From: Actinomycetota bacterium
GTDB taxonomy: Bacteria; Armatimonadota; SYMT01
Direction of reading: 5' to 3'
DNA: 32,428 nt
NCBI GenBank assembly: GCA_005798285.1
Contig: SYKE01000088.1
Span: 1 to 32,428, forward strand
This document shows positions 28,402 through 32,428 of the stretch, in pieces; the stretch's first letter is position 1; every line of letters begins with the position of its first letter. The translations under genes and the position numbers were made by a program. The notes under the pieces were generated by a model, which did not search any database, had not been told where the DNA came from, and worked only from the letters and a program-made list of their open reading frames with translations.

Positions 28402-29724
28402 ATGGTTTTTGGGTTCGAGCATGTCCGCCGGATGGATCCGGTGGCGTACGATCTGGCCGTTAAGGAGGCCCGGAAGCAGTCGGAGCAGATCCGGCTGATC
28501 CCCTCGGAGAATTACGCTTCATCGGCAGTGCTCGAAGCGCTTTCCACCTCCTTTGCGAACAAGTATTCGGAAGGGTACGCCGGCCGCAGGTACTACGAGG
28601 GGCAGGAGTTCGTCGATCAGGTGGAGCTTCTGGCGATCGAGAGAGCGAAAAAGCTCTTCGGAGCGGAGTACGCGAACGTCCAGCCTTACTCCGGCTCCCC
28701 GGCAAACCTGGCGGTTTACTTCGCTTTGCTTCAGCCGGGCGACCCGGTTATGGGGCTGGGCCTGCCGGCCGGGGGGCATCTGACTCACGGCGCCCGCCTG
28801 AATTTTTCCAGCGTCTACTATCAGAGCCACCCGTATGTGGGTCGAGAGGACGGCTGGCTCGATTACGACCAGATACGCGACCAGGCGTTGAAGGTGCGGC
28901 CTCGACTGTTAATCGCGGGAGGAACCGCCTACCCCCGGCTCTGGGACTTCGCGGCCATGGCTGAAATCGCTCGTGAAGTGGGGGCCTACTTGCTCGCCGA
29001 TATCGCCCACATCAACGGCCTGATCATCGGCAAGGTTCACCCGGACCCGGTGCCGCATTGTGATGTGGTGTCATCCACCACCCACAAGCTGCTCCGAGGG
29101 CCTCGCGGGGGACTGGTGCTTGGCAAGGACAGGGCCCTTCAGGGAGTTTCCGAAGCCGATGCCCTGAAGCGAATCAACCGCATCCCCGGTCGCATCGATC
29201 GAGCCATCATTCCGGGCATCCAGGGCGGCCCCCACGTCAATCAGATTGCCGCGCTTGCTGTGGCGTTGGAGGAAGCCTCTCGGCCGGATTATGCGGCGTA
29301 CGCGGCGCAAGTCGTGAAGAACGCCAGAGCCCTGGCGGAGGGGCTCCTTGATCGTGGGTTTGACCTGGTGACGGGGGGAACGGACAACCACCTGATCCTC
29401 ATCGATCTCCGGAACAAGGGGATCCCAGGCTGGCGCTTCGCTCGAGTGCTGTACGAGGCGGGCATTGAAGCCAACATGAACAGCGTACCGAATGATCCGA
29501 ACCCGCCCCTGAAACCGGCGGGTGTTCGGATTGGTACTCCCGCGGTTACCACTCGTGGAATGAAGGAAGCCGAAATGGCTCACATCGCTCGCTGGTTCGG
29601 AGAACTGGCCGATGCCATGAGCGGTGAAGAGGTGGTTCGCCCTGAAGTTGTGGACCGGGTGCGGTCGGAGATCCTGGAGGTCACCGGCAGCGGCAGATTC
29701 CCGGTGCCGGGTATCGACTTCTAG
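28402..29724 (+). CDS. glyA: Serine hydroxymethyltransferase
   Basis: 'LIPSENYASSAVLEA.STSFANKYSEGYAGRRYYEGQEFVDQVE', 'ADIAHINGLI', 'VVSSTTHKLLRGPRGGL'. Confidence 0.97.
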   Translation: MVFGFEHVRRMDPVAYDLAVKEARKQSEQIRLIPSENYASSAVLEALSTSFANKYSEGYAGRRYYEGQEFVDQVELLAIERAKKLFGAEYANVQPYSGSPANLAVYFALLQPGDPVMGLGLPAGGHLTHGARLNFSSVYYQSHPYVGREDGWLDYDQIRDQALKVRPRLLIAGGTAYPRLWDFAAMAEIAREVGAYLLADIAHINGLIIGKVHPDPVPHCDVVSSTTHKLLRGPRGGLVLGKDRALQGVSEADALKRINRIPGRIDRAIIPGIQGGPHVNQIAALAVALEEASRPDYAAYAAQVVKNARALAEGLLDRGFDLVTGGTDNHLILIDLRNKGIPGWRFARVLYEAGIEANMNSVPNDPNPPLKPAGVRIGTPAVTTRGMKEAEMAHIARWFGELADAMSGEEVVRPEVVDRVRSEILEVTGSGRFPVPGIDF

Positions 29725-29766
29725 GCAGCCGTTTCGGGTCAACCCCGGCTGGATCGAATTGTAAAA

Positions 29767-29795
29767 AGGGGCCCCTCTCGGAGAGAGGGGCCCCT
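29767..29795 (-). terminator. Rho-independent terminator of murA (convergent with glyA)
   Basis: aggggcccctctc-gga-gagaggggcccct perfect 13-bp stem, 3-nt loop; on the minus strand the stem runs into TTTTTAC. Confidence 0.85.
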
Positions 29796-29840
29796 CTTGC
29801 ATTGGATTGGGCGAACGTCGCGGTGGGCTCCGGCCCTCCG

Positions 29841-31163
29841 TCACACAGCCCGGAAGAAAGACCTCGGCTCCGTCAGGTCGGCGCGAACTATGTCGGCGCC
29901 GGCTCCCCGAAGTTTTTCCACCAGGCCGCTGTACCCACGGTCGATGTGATCGATACCCGAGATTACTGTCTCGCCATTGGCGGCGAGAGCGGCAACCACC
30001 AGAGCAGCCCCGGCGCGGAGGTCGGTGGCGAGCACGCTTGCACCGCAAAGCCTTTCCACCCCGGTCACAAACGCACTGCGTCCCTCCACCCGGATGTTGG
30101 CGCCCATTCGGGCCAACTCACTGGCGTACTTGAACCGATTTTCGAAGACCTGATCGGTAACCGTGGCCGTCCCCTGGCTCACCGACAGCAGCGAAGCGAT
30201 CGGCTGCTGGAGGTCGGTGGGGAAACCCGGGTGAGGCATCGCGAGAATGTCGACACATTGCGTCCGGGCCGTGGCCCGAACTCTGAGCCGTCCCAACTGC
30301 TCGGGTTCGGACGTGTCCAGTGGCAGGACCTCCACGCCCATATCTTGCAGCTTCACCAGGACCGGGAGCAAGTGGGAGGGAACCACACGATCCAACACCA
30401 CGTCGCCACGCGTGATCGCAGCCGCGCACGCAAAGGTACCGGCTTCGATGCGATCCGGAAGAATGGAAAACTCCATCTCGGTCTTGAGTTCTTCCACGCC
30501 GTCGATATTAATGGTGTCGCTGCCTGCGCCGTCGATGCGTGCCCCCAGATGATTCAGGAACGCAGCCAGATCGGAGATCTCCGGCTCGGTCGCCGCGTTT
30601 TCGATGGTGCTCTTCCCCGGAGCCAGACAAGAAGTGATCATCAGGTGCGTTGTGGCGCCCGCACTCGGGAAATCGAGGTAGAGCTGGGCGCCATGCAGCC
30701 GCGCGGCTTCTCCACGAACGATGCCGCCGTTGACTTCCACCTTGGCGCCCAGCGCCTGCATACCCTTGAGGTGAAAGTCGATCGGCCGGGCCCCGATCTC
30801 GCAGCCACCGGGCTGAGATACTTCCGCTCGACCGAGTCGAGCCAGCATCGGTCCGAAGACGTAGAATGAAGCTCGCATGGCGCGCACGAGAGATTCGGGC
30901 GCCTGGGTACGATCAAAACTCGTCGCGTCGATGCAGACCGACCCGTTGCCGAGGAACTCGACCTCGGCTCCCACCTGCCGGAGCATCTCCCCCATGGTGT
31001 AGATGTCGCGGATGTCCGGAACGTTGTGAAGGGTCGTCTTTCCCTTCACCAGGAGCGCCGCAGCCATGATGCCAAGGCAACCATTCTTGCTACCGCTCAC
31101 CCTGATGGTTCCGTGCAGTGGACGACCGCCTCGCACGAAGAACTGTTCCACGTCTTTGTTCAC
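29841..31163 (-). CDS. murA: UDP-N-acetylglucosamine 1-carboxyvinyltransferase (GTG start)
   Basis: 'GTIRVSGSKNGCLGIMAAALLVKGKTTLHNVPDIRDI', 'QPGGCEIGARPIDFHLKGMQALGA', 'HPGFPTDLQQP'. Confidence 0.96.
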   Translation of the reverse strand: MNKDVEQFFVRGGRPLHGTIRVSGSKNGCLGIMAAALLVKGKTTLHNVPDIRDIYTMGEMLRQVGAEVEFLGNGSVCIDATSFDRTQAPESLVRAMRASFYVFGPMLARLGRAEVSQPGGCEIGARPIDFHLKGMQALGAKVEVNGGIVRGEAARLHGAQLYLDFPSAGATTHLMITSCLAPGKSTIENAATEPEISDLAAFLNHLGARIDGAGSDTINIDGVEELKTEMEFSILPDRIEAGTFACAAAITRGDVVLDRVVPSHLLPVLVKLQDMGVEVLPLDTSEPEQLGRLRVRATARTQCVDILAMPHPGFPTDLQQPIASLLSVSQGTATVTDQVFENRFKYASELARMGANIRVEGRSAFVTGVERLCGASVLATDLRAGAALVVAALAANGETVISGIDHIDRGYSGLVEKLRGAGADIVRADLTEPRSFFRAV

Positions 31164-31211
31164 TCCAGAAACCCGTCAGCGTCGTCGGGCTTCAACCCGC
31201 TCGGCGTGACT

Positions 31212-31244
31212 GCACGCCCTCAGGCGGGATTATCGGCAACCTTC
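31212..31244 (-). other. Structured hairpin in the murA upstream region
   Basis: Minus strand CCCGC-CTGAG-GGCGTG-CAGT-CACGCC-GA-GCGGG. Confidence 0.5.
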
Positions 31245-31382
31245 AGACCCAGCGACAGTCTTTCCGCAGGGTTTTCTACCGGAAGCAAGGCGCCCCACTG
31301 GGACTGCTTCTCGCAGGATGGTTCCACGCAGGGCTGGGGCAGAGCCCAAAACGGTCCCGCGAAATCCTATCCACCCCAGGAG

Positions 31383-32105
31383 TCAGCCGTCAACCGGATC
31401 CCCTGCCGGGTCGCCCGCAAGGATGAAGAGTTCATTGGATGCAAGCATGCGGCGAAACACAGTCCTCAGGAAAGGATTCATCGTCTGGCTGACGTGGCAG
31501 GAGAGCGCACGCTGCTTGGTGCGGTAGGCGAGATCATCCAGCTCGACTTCACCCCAGTTGAGTTCCGTCAGTTCGGCCGGCGGAAGCAGCCGGTGACGAG
31601 AGCTGTGGCTCACGGTGGCTCTGAAGTGGCTGTGATGAATGAGATACTCCAACCGCAGTCCCTTGAAGGCGACCCGTGCGGTTGCGCGAGCCAGAGCTTC
31701 GTGATCGGGGTGGCGGTCGTAGGAACTGGGTCCGACCAGCACCGTTGGGCAGCACCCAAGGAGGACATCTTCCACGTGAGCGGTCAGTTCTCTCTCGGAA
31801 ACACGGCTCAGGGACCCGTCCCGATAGGTGGACCGTTCCAGGAGAGAGATTCCAGTTCCGAGACAACTCAGCGCCCGCCGCAGTTCCCCAGTGCGGAAGT
31901 GACCGAGCCCACGACGATTCCCGTCCGTTGCACAGGCCACCCAGCAGGTGGCCCCTTGAGCGGAAGCCGCGGCCAGCAAGCCACCCGCTCCGAGAGTCTC
32001 ATCATCCGGATGGGGCGCCAGCACCAGGATCCGCTCCCCGGAAATCGGCGCCCGAAGGCGGATCAGTCCGATCTCGAACTCTCCGAGGTGAGACTGAGAT
32101 CGCAA
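31383..32105 (-). CDS. PIG-L family deacetylase
   Basis: 'ISGERILVLAPHPDDETLGAGGLLAAASAQGATCWVACATDG', 'PSSYDRHPDHEALARAT'. Confidence 0.9.
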   Translation of the reverse strand: MRSQSHLGEFEIGLIRLRAPISGERILVLAPHPDDETLGAGGLLAAASAQGATCWVACATDGNRRGLGHFRTGELRRALSCLGTGISLLERSTYRDGSLSRVSERELTAHVEDVLLGCCPTVLVGPSSYDRHPDHEALARATARVAFKGLRLEYLIHHSHFRATVSHSSRHRLLPPAELTELNWGEVELDDLAYRTKQRALSCHVSQTMNPFLRTVFRRMLASNELFILAGDPAGDPVDG

Positions 32106-32314
32106 CCGGAGGCCGTGGGATTGGCGAGAAGCCGTTCCCGGATTGCGGCAGCGTCCAGGGGGCGGCCGAGGTGATATCCCTGGCCAATGGCACAGCCGAG
32201 TTCCCGTAGTTGTCGAACCTCATCCGCGGTCTCGACCCCCTCAACAGATACGCCCAGATCCAGTGCAGCCGCGAGCATCAGGATGGCCCGGACCAATTCC
32301 CGGCTAGTGGTCTG
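32063..32314 (-). pseudogene. 3' remnant of an EAL-domain (c-di-GMP phosphodiesterase-like) gene truncated by an IS element
   Basis: 'SRELVRAILMLAAALDLGVSVEGVETADEVRQLRELGCAIGQGYHLGRPL' is the EAL C-terminus; upstream sequence changes to transposase code at 32315. Confidence 0.75.
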
Positions 32315-32428
32315 TCAGGCATCTAATGAGGGGTAGAGGCGAGCGAGGCGATTTCGCGCCTTGGCAGTTGTGAAGCGCCATCTCATTGGGCACAGCGCTT
32401 GGTTGCGTTCGGCTTTCCAAGCGCTGAC
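32315..32428 (-). mobile_element. IS630-like transposase C-terminus (partial, runs off the window)
   Basis: Minus strand 'VSAWKAERNQALCPMRWRFTTAKARNRLARLYPSLDA*' matches the IS630 C-terminal pattern (RF/QFTT.DAR.KL.RLYP). Confidence 0.72.

Noticed and set aside
28402-29724. PLP enzyme as a possible SelA (selenocysteine synthase)
   Set aside because: Motifs are clearly those of SHMT (GlyA); no selenium-pathway gene is identifiable inside this window.
31164-31382. c-di-GMP-I riboswitch call for the murA leader
   Set aside because: Only a GGTTGCCGA-like fragment resembles it; the two-helix core and tetraloop receptor cannot be traced.
29802-32174. Plus-strand ORFs 29802..30869 and 31026..32174
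   Set aside because: Antisense to murA and the PIG-L gene, which have clear family signatures.
1-32428. CRISPR array or phage defence island
   Set aside because: No regularly spaced direct repeats with unique spacers and no cas, restriction-modification or toxin-antitoxin genes recognised; the only direct tandem repeats are coding HYR units and the acidic-tail triplets.

Overview
High-GC bacterial chromosomal window, probably Armatimonadota- or Planctomycetes-like: it has H-x9-DG prepilins with 'FPVFAQAR' N-termini, a DUF1552 / PSCyt-type cytochrome pair and a sulfatase. I find about 22 protein-coding genes, one tRNA-Lys(UUU), several terminator-like hairpins, and the 3' end of an IS630-like element at the right edge. 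The main discovery candidate is a split reading frame on the minus strand (11017..12006). An AhpD/carboxymuconolactone-decarboxylase-like domain is interrupted by one in-frame TGA (11389-11391), exactly where the second active-site Cys of C-x-x-C-x-x-x-H should be (NKCKY[TGA]VGSHARFL). The frame is intact on both sides. A GC-rich hairpin with an AGUU loop begins 17 nt after the TGA, as a bacterial SECIS would. I interpret this as an unannotated selenoprotein: an AhpD-like CxxU enzyme fused to a thioredoxin-like N-terminal domain. Secondary observations are a 252-bp-periodic HYR repeat gene, a flavin-dependent halogenase-like protein, a ClpP-like protease with its triad preserved, an EAL gene truncated by an IS630 element, structured leader or intergenic regions near the antiporter, halogenase and murA genes, a highly acidic C-terminal tail, and a prepilin with Ala at the cleavage site.
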